Shown here: in pieces, positions 9,115 through 16,604 of the stretch
How the letters are laid out: each line of letters starts with the position of its first letter
How positions within the stretch are numbered: the stretch's first letter is position 1
Source: Candidatus Latescibacterota bacterium
GTDB lineage: Bacteria; Latescibacterota; Latescibacteria; Latescibacterales; Latescibacteraceae
Assembly (NCBI GenBank): GCA_016927495.1
Contig: JAFGMP010000167.1
Location: 1 to 33,434 of the forward strand
Reading direction: 5' to 3'
DNA: 33,434 bases
Position numbers and translations under genes: made by a program
The notes under the pieces: model-generated
What the model saw: only the letters and a program-made list of their open reading frames with translations
Database searches by the model: none
What the model was told of the DNA's origin: nothing

Positions 9115-9179
9115 TGTCACTCCGAGTGAAACGAAGAGTCTCAAAAAAACCGAGATACTTCACTTCGTTCAGAATGACA
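9115..9179. repeat. REP-like imperfect palindrome
   Basis: Two 28-base arms (9115-9142 and 9152-9179) are imperfect reverse complements around a 9-base A-rich spacer. Both arms read like the dispersed element 'TGTCATTCTGAACGAAGTGAAG' without its full length; the right arm on the minus strand starts TGTCATTCTGAACGAAGTGA. Elements with this wording occur in many copies in various bacterial genomes. It lies 80 bases after the propeller B stop and may act as a transcript end or mobile REP-type sequence. Confidence 0.7.
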
Positions 9180-9253
9180 AAATGCATGTTATTATCGCAT
9201 AACTTATCATGGTAAATATTGGACAGATTTTTTTTATTTCATGCAAAATTCGT

Positions 9254-9277
9254 AGGGGCGCAAAATCCTGTGTCCCT
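9254..9277 (+). repeat. Second REP-like hairpin
   Basis: AGGGGCGCA (9254-9262) pairs with TGTGTCCCT (9269-9277) over nine pairs, including two G-U, around a six-base loop. The wording GTAGGGGCGCAAAAT resembles another common dispersed palindrome (GTAGGGGCGAAAAATTTTCG type). No T-tract follows. Confidence 0.45.
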
Positions 9278-9325
9278 TAAACTGTTTCAGTTTTTGATAT
9301 TTTTTTGATAACATGCAATGTGTCT

Positions 9326-9535
9326 TTACAGATGCTTTCGCTCCTGATATACCCTGATGAATGTTTCAACAGAACGGTCATAGGTTTTTTCGATATCATT
9401 CGGGAAATAACAGGCGGGAAGTTCTCCCATCCTGCGGTGATAGACCATACATTCACAGCATACCCCATGCCGTGAGCACGAAGAGTAAGTGCAATTACAG
9501 GCATTTTTATTGGATTGTACATTGCAGGTTCTCAT
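9326..9535 (-). CDS. DUF6485-type cysteine-rich small protein
   Basis: A 69-residue protein with many cysteines in the pattern [32 protein letters not shown], followed by [24 protein letters not shown]. This matches my memory of the DUF6485 family, short proteins found in anaerobes whose cysteines probably bind metal (zinc or iron-sulfur). The function is unknown. The open frame extends upstream to 9619, but the ATG at 9535 has a good ribosome-binding site (GAGGT four bases upstream). The longer version would also run through the terminator stem at 9560-9603. I therefore chose 9535. Confidence 0.75.
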   Translation of the reverse strand: MRTCNVQSNKNACNCTYSSCSRHGVCCECMVYHRRMGELPACYFPNDIEKTYDRSVETFIRVYQERKHL

Positions 9536-9559
9536 TAATACCTCACATAAATAGATTTT

Positions 9560-9603
9560 AAAAAAACGACCGCAATTCTTACAAATACTCAGAAATGCGG
9601 TCG
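9560..9603 (-). terminator. Rho-independent terminator of the small membrane protein gene
   Basis: On the minus strand, CGACCGCA (from 9603 down to 9596) pairs with TGCGGTCG (9574 to 9567). Seven T residues follow (A-run 9560-9566 on the plus strand). The eight-pair GC-rich stem plus U-tract, placed directly after the stop of the 9644-9847 gene, makes this a good intrinsic terminator. The loop is long (21 bases). Confidence 0.75.
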
Positions 9604-9643
9604 CAATAAAAAAGTGCATAACTAATCGGACAGATTGGTGGAA

Positions 9644-9847
9644 TTATTCTTCACTGTCGGAAGCCATTATACCGGCGGTTAAACCGGCAATCAGACCGAT
9701 CAGCGCGCCAATCGAAACTCCCACACCGATATTATCCATAGCACGACCGGCCAGAAATCCCAATATTCCACCAAGTGCCAAACCGACAATAATGAAAAAT
9801 GTCAGTTGCATTTCCGCCGAAAAATGGTGTTCCGCAAGAACTTTCAT
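9644..9847 (-). CDS. Small glycine-rich membrane protein
   Basis: A 67-residue protein with two predicted membrane helices. The first is FFIIVGLALGGILGFLAGRAM and the second VGVSIGALIGLIAGLTAGIM. The GxxxG/GxxxA spacing in both resembles glycine-zipper proteins, which oligomerise in membranes. The tail is acidic (ASDSEE). The ATG at 9847 is preceded by AAGGATGGTGA, a usable ribosome-binding site; an in-frame ATG at 9811 is an alternative. The gene is followed by its own terminator. I do not recognise a named family. It lies downstream of the Mla-type locus but is separated by 215 bases. Confidence 0.65.
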   Translation of the reverse strand: MKVLAEHHFSAEMQLTFFIIVGLALGGILGFLAGRAMDNIGVGVSIGALIGLIAGLTAGIMASDSEE

Positions 9848-10062
9848 ACAATCACCATCCTTTCAGCCATATATATGTAATAAAGGATGCTTCTCCTCAG
9901 GTATTACGGAACCCTGAGATAGCAGAAACCTAAACTGACAACAGAAATAAGTTAGTATATAAAATCAAATATTTCAAGCATTATTTTTCCATAATTCATT
10001 ATATAAGCATTATGTGTATAATTGACATTACGATCACCCTATTGTTTTGGGGATTACAGCGT

Positions 10063-10800
10063 TTATTCCATGAGAAAGAACTCCTGAATGGCGGGAATTT
10101 GTGCACTCAATGCCTCCTGCAACGTTCCCGTGAAGAGTACTTTACCTCTATCGAGGTAGGTAATACGGTGGGCGATTCGTCTGATGCTTTCGAGTTCATG
10201 GGTGACGACCACAATAGTCATACCGAGCGTTTCATTGAGTGTTTTTAGCAGTTTGTCAAGTCCGAGAGCGGTTACCGGATCGAGGCCTGCAGAGGGTTCA
10301 TCGCAGAAAATGATGCTGGGATCCATTACGATAGCCCGTGCCACCGCAGCGCGTTTTTGCATACCGCCGGACAGTTCCTTAGGGAATTTATGATAGACGT
10401 TTTTCAATTCCACCTGATGGAGTTTCAATTCGGCGATATCGTGACGCAGTTCCGATGTCATCGATGTATGCATTTCAAGCGGCAGGGCAACATTTTCACC
10501 CACCGTGAGAGAATTGAGCAGCGCGCCGTACTGATACATTACCCCTACATCCCTCAGTACCGTTTCGAGATCTTCCTCCTCGAGCTCCGTCATCTCCTGG
10601 CCGAGAAGGCGTATGCTCCCCATGGCTGGTTTGTATAATCTGATAATGTTCTTGAGCAGTGTGGACTTTCCGCAGCCGGATGTACCCAAAATAACCATTA
10701 TTTCCCCTGCGTTCACCGTAAAATCAACGCCGTCGAGCACATGCTGGGAACCGTACCACGTATGGAGGTTTTTGACTTCGAGTATAGCTTCACCTTGCAT
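10063..10800 (-). CDS. mlaF: MlaF-type ATP-binding subunit of MCE lipid transporter
   Basis: A 245-residue ABC ATPase that powers lipid movement between inner and outer membranes with MlaE and the MCE protein. Motifs in order: Walker A GTSGCGKST (about residue 40), Q-loop in VGVMYQYGALL (Q/Y-rich as in MlaF), signature LSGGMQKR, Walker B IIFCDEPSAGLD and switch VVVTHE. The FCDEPSAGLDP wording is typical of the MlaF/Ttg2A branch. The frame is open to 10950, but the ATG at 10800 has GAGGA just upstream and starts at the family's usual point (QGEAILEVKNLH). Only seven bases separate it from the MlaE stop, so the two are translated from one transcript. No transcription terminator was seen after it. 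Confidence 0.93.
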   Translation of the reverse strand: MQGEAILEVKNLHTWYGSQHVLDGVDFTVNAGEIMVILGTSGCGKSTLLKNIIRLYKPAMGSIRLLGQEMTELEEEDLETVLRDVGVMYQYGALLNSLTVGENVALPLEMHTSMTSELRHDIAELKLHQVELKNVYHKFPKELSGGMQKRAAVARAIVMDPSIIFCDEPSAGLDPVTALGLDKLLKTLNETLGMTIVVVTHELESIRRIAHRITYLDRGKVLFTGTLQEALSAQIPAIQEFFLME

Positions 10801-10807
10801 TTTTTCC

Positions 10808-11902
10808 TCAAAACTTGAAATAAAACAAAATGCCCCAGATTGAATCCATGACGATAATGGCAAAAATCGACGTAACAACCGACGATGTTGTTGCTCTGCC
10901 GACACCATCGGCGCCACCGGTAAAATTGAGTCCCCGGTAGACACCGACAATAGTTATTATTATGGCAAATGACAGTGACTTGATCAGGCCTGTAACAATA
11001 TCCCAGAACAGAAGCGACAAGAGCAGTTGATTGAAAAACGTCGTCGGAGACAAATCCATGTAGGTAAGGGCAACGAGAAATCCCCCTGAGATACCGATAA
11101 ATAAAGCAAATACATTTAACAGAGGCATGCATATGATCATAGCCCAGAGTTTCGGTACAACCACAAACCGGATCGGATTGAGTCCGAGTGTTTTGATAGC
11201 ATCGAGCTCCTCGGTAAATTTCATAGTGGCGATTTCCGATGCGATAGCCGAACCGGTGCGGCCGCTCACTATTATCGCAGTCATTAAGGGTGCGAATTCA
11301 CGTGATAACCCGATCGCCACGAGATTGACCACGAAAATGGTTACTCCGAACTGTCTGAGTTGCGCAGCGCTCTGCAGCGCAAGTATGACTCCGATAAGGA
11401 AAAGAATCGTGCCGACAATTGGCAGCGCGGTAGAACCCATATAATATGCCTGTTCCGTAAACGACCCTTTTCTGTATTGTTTACGGTTGAAAATTCCGAC
11501 AGCGGACCAGAAAAGAATGTCGACGATCAGTATGGCAACTTCTGTAAGATGTTCCATGCTCCGTAAAGCGGAACCACCTATATTTTCAAGATTAAAAGGG
11601 ATTTTTTTTTCGGGTATGGAAGGCGGTGCTGCCTCGATACGGGGCATAATGCTGATAAGCCTGTCAGCATTCTCGCTGAACGCGCGCAGTTGAGTTGTTT
11701 CGGTACCCAGACGTTTTACCAGGACAGCCCCTGCCGAATCGAGTTCTCCGACATCAGCCCCATCGATTACTTTAATGTCCTCTGCTTTTAATCCGGAAAT
11801 CTGACGCAGCGCATCACCTACTGTGGTTGCTACGAAATCGCCGGTCAGCATCAGGACACCGTCCTCAAAACTGCATACAGGGGGATTGGGTAAGAATTTC
11901 AC
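10808..11902 (-). CDS. mlaE: MlaE-family permease with N-terminal STAS (MlaB-like) domain
   Basis: A 364-residue fusion. Residues 1-95 form a STAS-like domain (VCSFEDGVLMLTGDF, then IKVIDGADVGELDSAGAVLVKRL), the role played by separate MlaB in E. coli. The rest is a MlaE permease with five to six helices and the conserved stretch LSREFAPLMTAIIVSGRTGS, followed by EIATMKFTEELDAIKTLGLNP. The permease binds MlaF and passes phospholipid to or from the MCE ring. Start: GTG at 11902 has GAGGA at 11912-11908. That site overlaps the TGA of the beta-barrel gene (11911-11913), so translation is coupled. A second GTG at 11914 is possible, giving a four-base overlap. An ATG start at 12058 would overlap the previous gene by nearly 150 bases and is unlikely. 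Confidence 0.9.
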   Translation of the reverse strand: MKFLPNPPVCSFEDGVLMLTGDFVATTVGDALRQISGLKAEDIKVIDGADVGELDSAGAVLVKRLGTETTQLRAFSENADRLISIMPRIEAAPPSIPEKKIPFNLENIGGSALRSMEHLTEVAILIVDILFWSAVGIFNRKQYRKGSFTEQAYYMGSTALPIVGTILFLIGVILALQSAAQLRQFGVTIFVVNLVAIGLSREFAPLMTAIIVSGRTGSAIASEIATMKFTEELDAIKTLGLNPIRFVVVPKLWAMIICMPLLNVFALFIGISGGFLVALTYMDLSPTTFFNQLLLSLLFWDIVTGLIKSLSFAIIITIVGVYRGLNFTGGADGVGRATTSSVVTSIFAIIVMDSIWGILFYFKF

Positions 11903-11910
11903 GAGTTTCC

Positions 11911-13437
11911 TCACAGGAATTTTGAGAAACGGAGAAGCGTCTGGTAACGCTTGTGTGTAATTTCCATATTCTCGTATCGCCAGAATTCGGCAGTTAAAAG
12001 CAGACTCACATTGCTGGTTAAATTTATTCTGAGCCTGTTTTCCGAATCGAACACCCATTTATCAGCATTGGAGTTCGGCATGAGGATATCGAATTCAGTG
12101 TCGAAAAGGATGTAGCGTCCAAGACGGATATCACCGAGAAGAAGAAATTCGACTCCCGTTACGTCTGCTTCCTGAATCGGCGAAAGTAGTTTCTTATTGT
12201 TGTCATAGGTATAAGCATCACGGGCATAAGTCTGTCTGGCCCCATAACCGCTCCGTAAATTCAAGTTAAGCGGGAGGGTTTTAATAAGGATGGAATTAAT
12301 ACCGAAACCCTGTTTGAAATATATAGGACTGAATGCGCCGGCAAGCTCAATTTTTTTAGCGCCGGTTACCTGAACCGTATCACCGGATGCCATGATTTTA
12401 TTATAATCGGTCGGATCATCGAAATTTTGGGATGTTTTGAATAGCCGTGATTCGGCTGCAACTCTGACATACGGGCTTAAAAGGTTTGTTAAACGGTAAA
12501 TATAGGTAAGTTTGAACTCAGCCTTGTCTATATATTTTCTTAATGTTTTCCCGCTTTCCATCGAGAGCCCTTCTTCAAGGTTCGACCAGACCGGGATTAC
12601 ATGGCTGCCCGACTCGTACCGTGCATCGGTGAGCCATTGAACTGTAGAGGTAAAGCCCCAATTGCTGTCTTCACCGGATTCGCCGGATGGTTCCACACGG
12701 TTCAACAATGCGTTTCCTGCAAGTTCACTTCGAACCGTCCATTTTTTGTCGCGCTGAAACCTCTGCCTGACATCGGTAAGGTAACCGAAACCGAGAAAAT
12801 TCAATGTGCCCGAGTCGATAACAAGTATAGCATGGACCAGTTCTCCGGGTGAAAGGCGGATAGTGCCAAAATTGACTACATCGGTTATATTTCCACCCGG
12901 TTTAACCACTTTATATTGCCCCGGAGGTAGAATCCATGTTCGAAGCTGTTCATCCAGGCCCTGCTCGACACCTTGACTTATCCCGTATGAAAGACCGGTG
13001 TTTTGATCCAGAAGTTCGTAATATTCGCGAACTTTTGTTCTTGATTCGTTAATCACATCTATAACCAGGCCCGACCAGTCAGGTTTTACCAGAGTAGTCG
13101 CACCCTCTACTACTTGAACTTTTTTCTGCATCATCTGGTCGGCTGTTCCGGTGCCATAAACGACGGTATATATTCCGGGAACAAGCGTTATACGCTTTCC
13201 CGTTGATGATTCTTCAATAATATCACCATCACTCAGAATTCCGTACACCGGTTCGTTATCCGGATTAGTCATCGAAGGTACAAATACCGCTCCTTTGCCA
13301 ATTGGCACAATTGTGTCATCCATCTCAAGCTGAGTCGCTGGTGGAGGGCTTTCCCAAGTTATTTCCTGGGCAAAGACAAAAGATGTACAACAGAATGCAG
13401 CGAAAAAAATTACTGTATTAATTAAAAAAATACGCAT
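11911..13437 (-). CDS. Predicted outer-membrane beta-barrel protein of the Mla locus
   Basis: A 508-residue protein with a signal peptide (FFAAFCCTSFVFAQ). Residues 25-200 look like two all-beta modules: a first with a PIGKGAVFVP and GIYTVVYGTG pattern, and a second with LPPGQYKVV, like carboxypeptidase-regulatory or PEGA-type folds. The C-terminal 300 residues alternate polar and hydrophobic residues, with strands such as FKLTYIYRLTNLLSPYVRVAAES, RLGRYILFDTEFDIL and NRLRINLTSNVSLLLTAEFWRY. This is typical of a porin-like barrel, ending in LLRFSKFL. The gene lies between the auxiliary lipoprotein and mlaE and is translationally coupled to mlaE. It may be the outer-membrane partner of the lipid transporter. 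I do not recognise a named family. Confidence 0.75.
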   Translation of the reverse strand: MRIFLINTVIFFAAFCCTSFVFAQEITWESPPPATQLEMDDTIVPIGKGAVFVPSMTNPDNEPVYGILSDGDIIEESSTGKRITLVPGIYTVVYGTGTADQMMQKKVQVVEGATTLVKPDWSGLVIDVINESRTKVREYYELLDQNTGLSYGISQGVEQGLDEQLRTWILPPGQYKVVKPGGNITDVVNFGTIRLSPGELVHAILVIDSGTLNFLGFGYLTDVRQRFQRDKKWTVRSELAGNALLNRVEPSGESGEDSNWGFTSTVQWLTDARYESGSHVIPVWSNLEEGLSMESGKTLRKYIDKAEFKLTYIYRLTNLLSPYVRVAAESRLFKTSQNFDDPTDYNKIMASGDTVQVTGAKKIELAGAFSPIYFKQGFGINSILIKTLPLNLNLRSGYGARQTYARDAYTYDNNKKLLSPIQEADVTGVEFLLLGDIRLGRYILFDTEFDILMPNSNADKWVFDSENRLRINLTSNVSLLLTAEFWRYENMEITHKRYQTLLRFSKFL

Positions 13438-13518
13438 AAATCCGGCCTAAGATTAAAGAAATTCTATAAAATATGAGTCTGCATCATTTTCGAATTATCA
13501 GTGTATTTGAAATGATAA

Positions 13519-14280
13519 CTATTGATTGTCTTTCTTTTTTTCCGGTATTATTTCATATCCCGATTCATCAAGTTTAAGTACGGTTGAATCACTTTCGGCA
13601 GGCACATCAGGCAAAGGAATTATACCTTTCTGGTTGAGTGGAATTCCAGAATCTATTAAACTGAAAAGTGAATCGAGTTTTGATACTACCACATCCATTT
13701 GTGTCTGGAAAATGTTTGACATAGATTGCACAGTATATACCATTTCAGGCTGATATACCTGTTTCCTTTGATCAAAGGCATACTCCCATACCTGGGCGCC
13801 ATCATCGACTCTGAGCATCTTAAATGACATGGCGAGATGTGCAAAGAAAACATCCCCGGCATCAAATTTTTCAAGCGCTTCTACCATGCCTTCAATCCTG
13901 AAATCGGGACGGGTATCAAAAAAATCGATACCGATACGATTTGTAAGACCCGACGCTTCGAGATGCTGAAACACAAGATTTGTGATCATATAATCCGGCC
14001 TTACTGCCCAATGTTCGAGTTCATAATATTGGATCTGATTCGGCGAAAAGCGATACAGTATGTTCTGACGATTAAATATACGCTGAACATCAAAATTACC
14101 AACCTGAAGAGCATATGGGTATGGACGCAGAGAGCCGGGAGAAATCGCTTTTGATGGAGTGTAGTTGATAATATAGTAATTCTTTGTCGGTCTTGACCTA
14201 AACATACTACATGACATGAGTAACGCCATTCCAGCAACAAATAGAAATACACTACCATTAATTACATGTCGGTTTTTCAT
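13519..14280 (-). CDS. ABC-type transport auxiliary lipoprotein (PqiC/LetC-like)
   Basis: A 253-residue lipoprotein with lipobox LMSC (Cys24). The mature part has the family pattern: KNYYIINYTP, then YPYALQVGNFDVQRIFNRQNILYRFSPNQIQYYELEHWAVRPD, then FRIEGMVEALEKFD. This corresponds to the ABC_trans_aux (PF03886-type) domain found next to MCE genes, whose E. coli example is PqiC. Such lipoproteins are thought to bridge MCE proteins to the outer membrane. The C-terminal 40 residues are charged and unlike the core. A ribosome-binding site GGGAGTG precedes the ATG, 13 bases after the MCE gene stop, so coupling is likely. Confidence 0.85.
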   Translation of the reverse strand: MKNRHVINGSVFLFVAGMALLMSCSMFRSRPTKNYYIINYTPSKAISPGSLRPYPYALQVGNFDVQRIFNRQNILYRFSPNQIQYYELEHWAVRPDYMITNLVFQHLEASGLTNRIGIDFFDTRPDFRIEGMVEALEKFDAGDVFFAHLAMSFKMLRVDDGAQVWEYAFDQRKQVYQPEMVYTVQSMSNIFQTQMDVVVSKLDSLFSLIDSGIPLNQKGIIPLPDVPAESDSTVLKLDESGYEIIPEKKKDNQ

Positions 14281-14293
14281 TAAGCACTCCCTG

Positions 14294-15271
14294 TCATTCG
14301 ATTCTGTCGCCGGTAGTCTGACGGCCCCTTAAGAGTACCGAAGGATTTTCCCTGATTACATCAGTAGCTTCACGAAGATTGTTGAGCGCCTCTTCGAGAT
14401 TACTCAGAGAATTGAGTATATCATTCCGTGCCCTGAGCCCAATGAGGTCATAGTGGACAACCATTTGATTTGTATTTGCAAGCAAATCCCTTAATTCATT
14501 GTTTGTTTCTGCGATATTAAGACTGTCAAGTTGTGTCTTAAGCCTTTCGGATATATGATTGACATTTGAGACTGTATTTTTTAACTCATTGGACTGCATT
14601 ATCGAATTGATCGATGTCATAATTTCCGATATCTGTTTGGAGGATACGGCGAGTTGTATCATTACAGTGTCAAGATGTGCCATGCTGTTGGTAAGACTCA
14701 ATCTGTTATCGGTGAGCAGTGTATCCATGTTCGATGTGACCCGGGAGACCGAATCCAAAGCATTTTGCAATGAAACAGTCGTTTCCGGTCCAAGCATCAC
14801 ATTCAGATTATTCAACACCAGCTCGAGTTTGGCAAGAATTACTTCCGCACTACCGGTAATAGTATCGAATAAAGATTGTCCCGCACCGATAGTATTCCCA
14901 ATCTCTAAAAAATCAGAATCAGGGGAGCCTCCGGAAAGTTCCACATATTTCAGTCCGGTTATTCCCACCACCTCTACTGTAGCTTTCGTGTCTGTTTTTA
15001 TTGGTGTGTCATGTTCCACCTGAATGTCAACCTGAATACTTCCCACATCTTTGACCGAGAGGCCCGTTACACGGCCGACCTGGACTCCATGATATTTGAC
15101 TGCGGCTCCCGGTTCCAGGCCTGTAACCGAAATTCCCTCATAAACAACATGATACGGATCCATTTTTCTGAATAGCCGGCTGCCTACCAGAACAAGAAAA
15201 AAAATGAGCAGTATGACGCTGGATGCAATAAGGAATATGGAAAGCCGTACTTTTTGAGCTTTTGTCGCCAT
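14294..15271 (-). CDS. mlaD: MCE-domain (MlaD-like) periplasmic lipid-binding protein
   Basis: A 325-residue inner-membrane-anchored protein. The N-terminal helix (LSIFLIASSVILLIFFLVLVG, about 10-30) is followed by an MCE domain (about 38-115; YHVVYEGISVTGLEPGAAVKYHG, then VGRVTGLSV, then GITGLKYVEL). After it comes a long helical region (130-325) rich in Leu/Asn/Ser heptads, probably a coiled coil that extends into the periplasm. MCE proteins form hexameric rings that carry lipids. The protein is longer than E. coli MlaD (about 180 residues) and resembles chloroplast TGD2- or Mce-like forms with a helical tail. It is the first gene of the operon with its own promoter (15312-15338). Confidence 0.9.
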   Translation of the reverse strand: MATKAQKVRLSIFLIASSVILLIFFLVLVGSRLFRKMDPYHVVYEGISVTGLEPGAAVKYHGVQVGRVTGLSVKDVGSIQVDIQVEHDTPIKTDTKATVEVVGITGLKYVELSGGSPDSDFLEIGNTIGAGQSLFDTITGSAEVILAKLELVLNNLNVMLGPETTVSLQNALDSVSRVTSNMDTLLTDNRLSLTNSMAHLDTVMIQLAVSSKQISEIMTSINSIMQSNELKNTVSNVNHISERLKTQLDSLNIAETNNELRDLLANTNQMVVHYDLIGLRARNDILNSLSNLEEALNNLREATDVIRENPSVLLRGRQTTGDRIE

Positions 15272-15311
15272 AAATATTTACTCTTGGTTGATGGTATTTA
15301 ATTACGTGAAA

Positions 15312-15338
15312 AGTATACATTAAAAATAACAATGTCAA
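15312..15338 (-). promoter_or_regulatory. Sigma70-like promoter of the Mla operon
   Basis: On the minus strand, a perfect -35 TTGACA (15338-15333) is separated by 15 bases from TATACT (15317-15312). A TACTTT at 17-base spacing is an alternative -10. Start of transcription would be near 15305, about 35 bases before the MCE start codon. Confidence 0.6.
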
Positions 15339-15355
15339 CGTAAAAACTATCGGGT

Positions 15356-16096
15356 TTATTGTTCGGTCAAAGTAATTTTTATTGAAGAAAAATAAATGCT
15401 GGTAACACCCTCAAATCCGGAGTCGGTACCAATAAAAATCCACAGGATTCCGGTGTTATCTGTCGAAACGGTAATTGCCATATTGTTTCCAAGCGCTTTC
15501 AGTTTGTAAGGTTGATCGGGATTTTGATCCGAAATACCGATGTTACCAAGTACAATAGAATCAGCGCCGCCGTAACTTTGGTTACCTTTATCGATATTCA
15601 TACGGTAGTAATTATCCTGCAAGTCCGATTCATGTATAATAATAGATTCGGGTTCTTCAACTGTCGCTCCGGCATGAAGGTATACGCTTGCACCCGGGCT
15701 GCCGCCTATTCCTGCAATGCTTTCAAGAGCATCCGAAGCAATTTCAACGTTGAACCTGACGGCATACGATGTGTTCGCTTTAAGATTTGTAAATTGTCTT
15801 TTTATATACATAAAGAGATCGTCGCTGTGATTATTTCCGGAGATATAAAGCCCATACTTATTTCCGAGATATTGGGGGAGTTTTGAATGGGCGAATGAAA
15901 GCTCATAAAAATTTTCTTCACCGACGGGATAATCGGCGAATCCGTTTATCCATCCCTCAGTCCCTGAATAAAAATCGTATGAATAGGTTGTGCCATCGCC
16001 GGAATCATCCTCAACCGTACTGTTACAGGAATGAAACAGGAATAATATCGCAATTAAGATATTTAAGAGTACATATTTTCCTGCCGGGTTTATCAT
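15356..16096 (-). CDS. Secreted lipoprotein of unknown function
   Basis: A 246-residue lipoprotein. The signal peptide NILIAILFLFHSC ends at Cys24. The mature protein is predicted to be mainly beta-sheet, with a glycine/serine-rich region (AGIGGSPGASVYLHAG) and a repeated 'G.W/.D' feel (YDFYSGTEGWINGFADYP, YYRMNIDKGNQSYGGAD, FIGTDSGFEGVTSIYFSSI). It looks like a jelly-roll or lectin-like carbohydrate-binding fold, but I do not recognise the family. The frame is open to 16135; the ATG at 16096 has GGAGG nine bases upstream and gives a proper signal peptide, so I chose it. It is transcribed from its own promoter at 16144-16172 and ends 85 bases before the Mla operon starts. Confidence 0.75.
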   Translation of the reverse strand: MINPAGKYVLLNILIAILFLFHSCNSTVEDDSGDGTTYSYDFYSGTEGWINGFADYPVGEENFYELSFAHSKLPQYLGNKYGLYISGNNHSDDLFMYIKRQFTNLKANTSYAVRFNVEIASDALESIAGIGGSPGASVYLHAGATVEEPESIIIHESDLQDNYYRMNIDKGNQSYGGADSIVLGNIGISDQNPDQPYKLKALGNNMAITVSTDNTGILWIFIGTDSGFEGVTSIYFSSIKITLTEQ

Positions 16097-16143
16097 TGTA
16101 TTATGCCTCCTGTGATAATGATGGGACAGTATCAACTATAATG

Positions 16144-16172
16144 AATATATTCACATCTCACCTTTTTTTCAA
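16144..16172 (-). promoter_or_regulatory. Sigma70-like promoter of the secreted lipoprotein gene
   Basis: On the minus strand, TTGAAA (16172-16167), a 17-base spacer and TATATT (16149-16144) form a near-consensus promoter. It lies about 45 bases upstream of the lipoprotein ATG. Confidence 0.6.
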
Positions 16173-16299
16173 TGGTAAAAAGCAAAAAGGCTCGATGATT
16201 AATACAAATCAATTTTTTTAAATGAAATTTTCAGTCAAAAATACTCGTCATACATTACAGATAGGGAAAATATTAATTAACAAATTGAGGAGAAATAAC

Positions 16300-16401
16300 A
16301 TGAAAGCAGTCGCAATATTCGGATCTCTGTTGATATGGTATGTTTTTACAATTGCGTGTGTGATATCGGCAGGTGGTTCTCTGTTTTCACAAGTCCTTTA
16401 A
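16300..16401 (+). CDS. 33-residue single-span membrane peptide
   Basis: A short gene with excellent signals. GAGGAG (16287-16292) is followed eight bases later by ATG, then 33 codons and TAA at 16399-16401. The protein reads MKAVAIFGSLLIWYVFTIAC followed by VISAGGSLFSQVL. It has a single hydrophobic helix (about 5-25), no charged residue after Lys2, and a short polar tail. A strong intrinsic terminator follows at 16427, so this is an independent transcription unit. I know no family for it. It could be a small regulatory membrane peptide, a type I toxin-like peptide, or an accessory subunit of a membrane complex. Confidence 0.7.
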   Translation: MKAVAIFGSLLIWYVFTIACVISAGGSLFSQVL

Positions 16402-16426
16402 ATAAAGGTGTGTGAAAAGGATTAAG

Positions 16427-16453
16427 GACGTCCCAAACGGACGTCTTTTTTTT
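16427..16453 (+). terminator. Rho-independent terminator
   Basis: GACGTCC (16427-16433), loop CAAAC, GGACGTC (16439-16445), then eight T residues (16446-16453). Two or three further pairs with flanking A/T are possible. A textbook intrinsic terminator, 25 bases after the small peptide gene. Confidence 0.9.
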
Positions 16454-16550
16454 GTGTAAAGAGTGAATCCCGAATCCGGGATACAAAATCACAATGAAAA
16501 CAGGTGTCCGGAGTTTTTTGAATTACCAGTCCATTGCCGGATAATATGAA

Positions 16551-16578
16551 AATGGGGCAGAATTACTTCCACCCCATT
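16551..16578 (-). terminator. Possible terminator of the MFS gene
   Basis: AATGGGG (16551-16557) and CCCCATT (16572-16578) form a perfect 7-bp stem with a 14-base loop, 26 bases after the MFS stop codon. On the minus-strand transcript the tail is only TTC-rich, so the U-tract is weak. Confidence 0.45.
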
Positions 16579-16604
16579 ATGTAATCGACATTACTTTTAA
16601 TCTG

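Noticed and set aside
9896-9918. CTCAGG/CCTGAG hairpin upstream of the small membrane protein gene
   Set aside because: Only six pairs, in a 5' leader, with no further support as attenuator or terminator.
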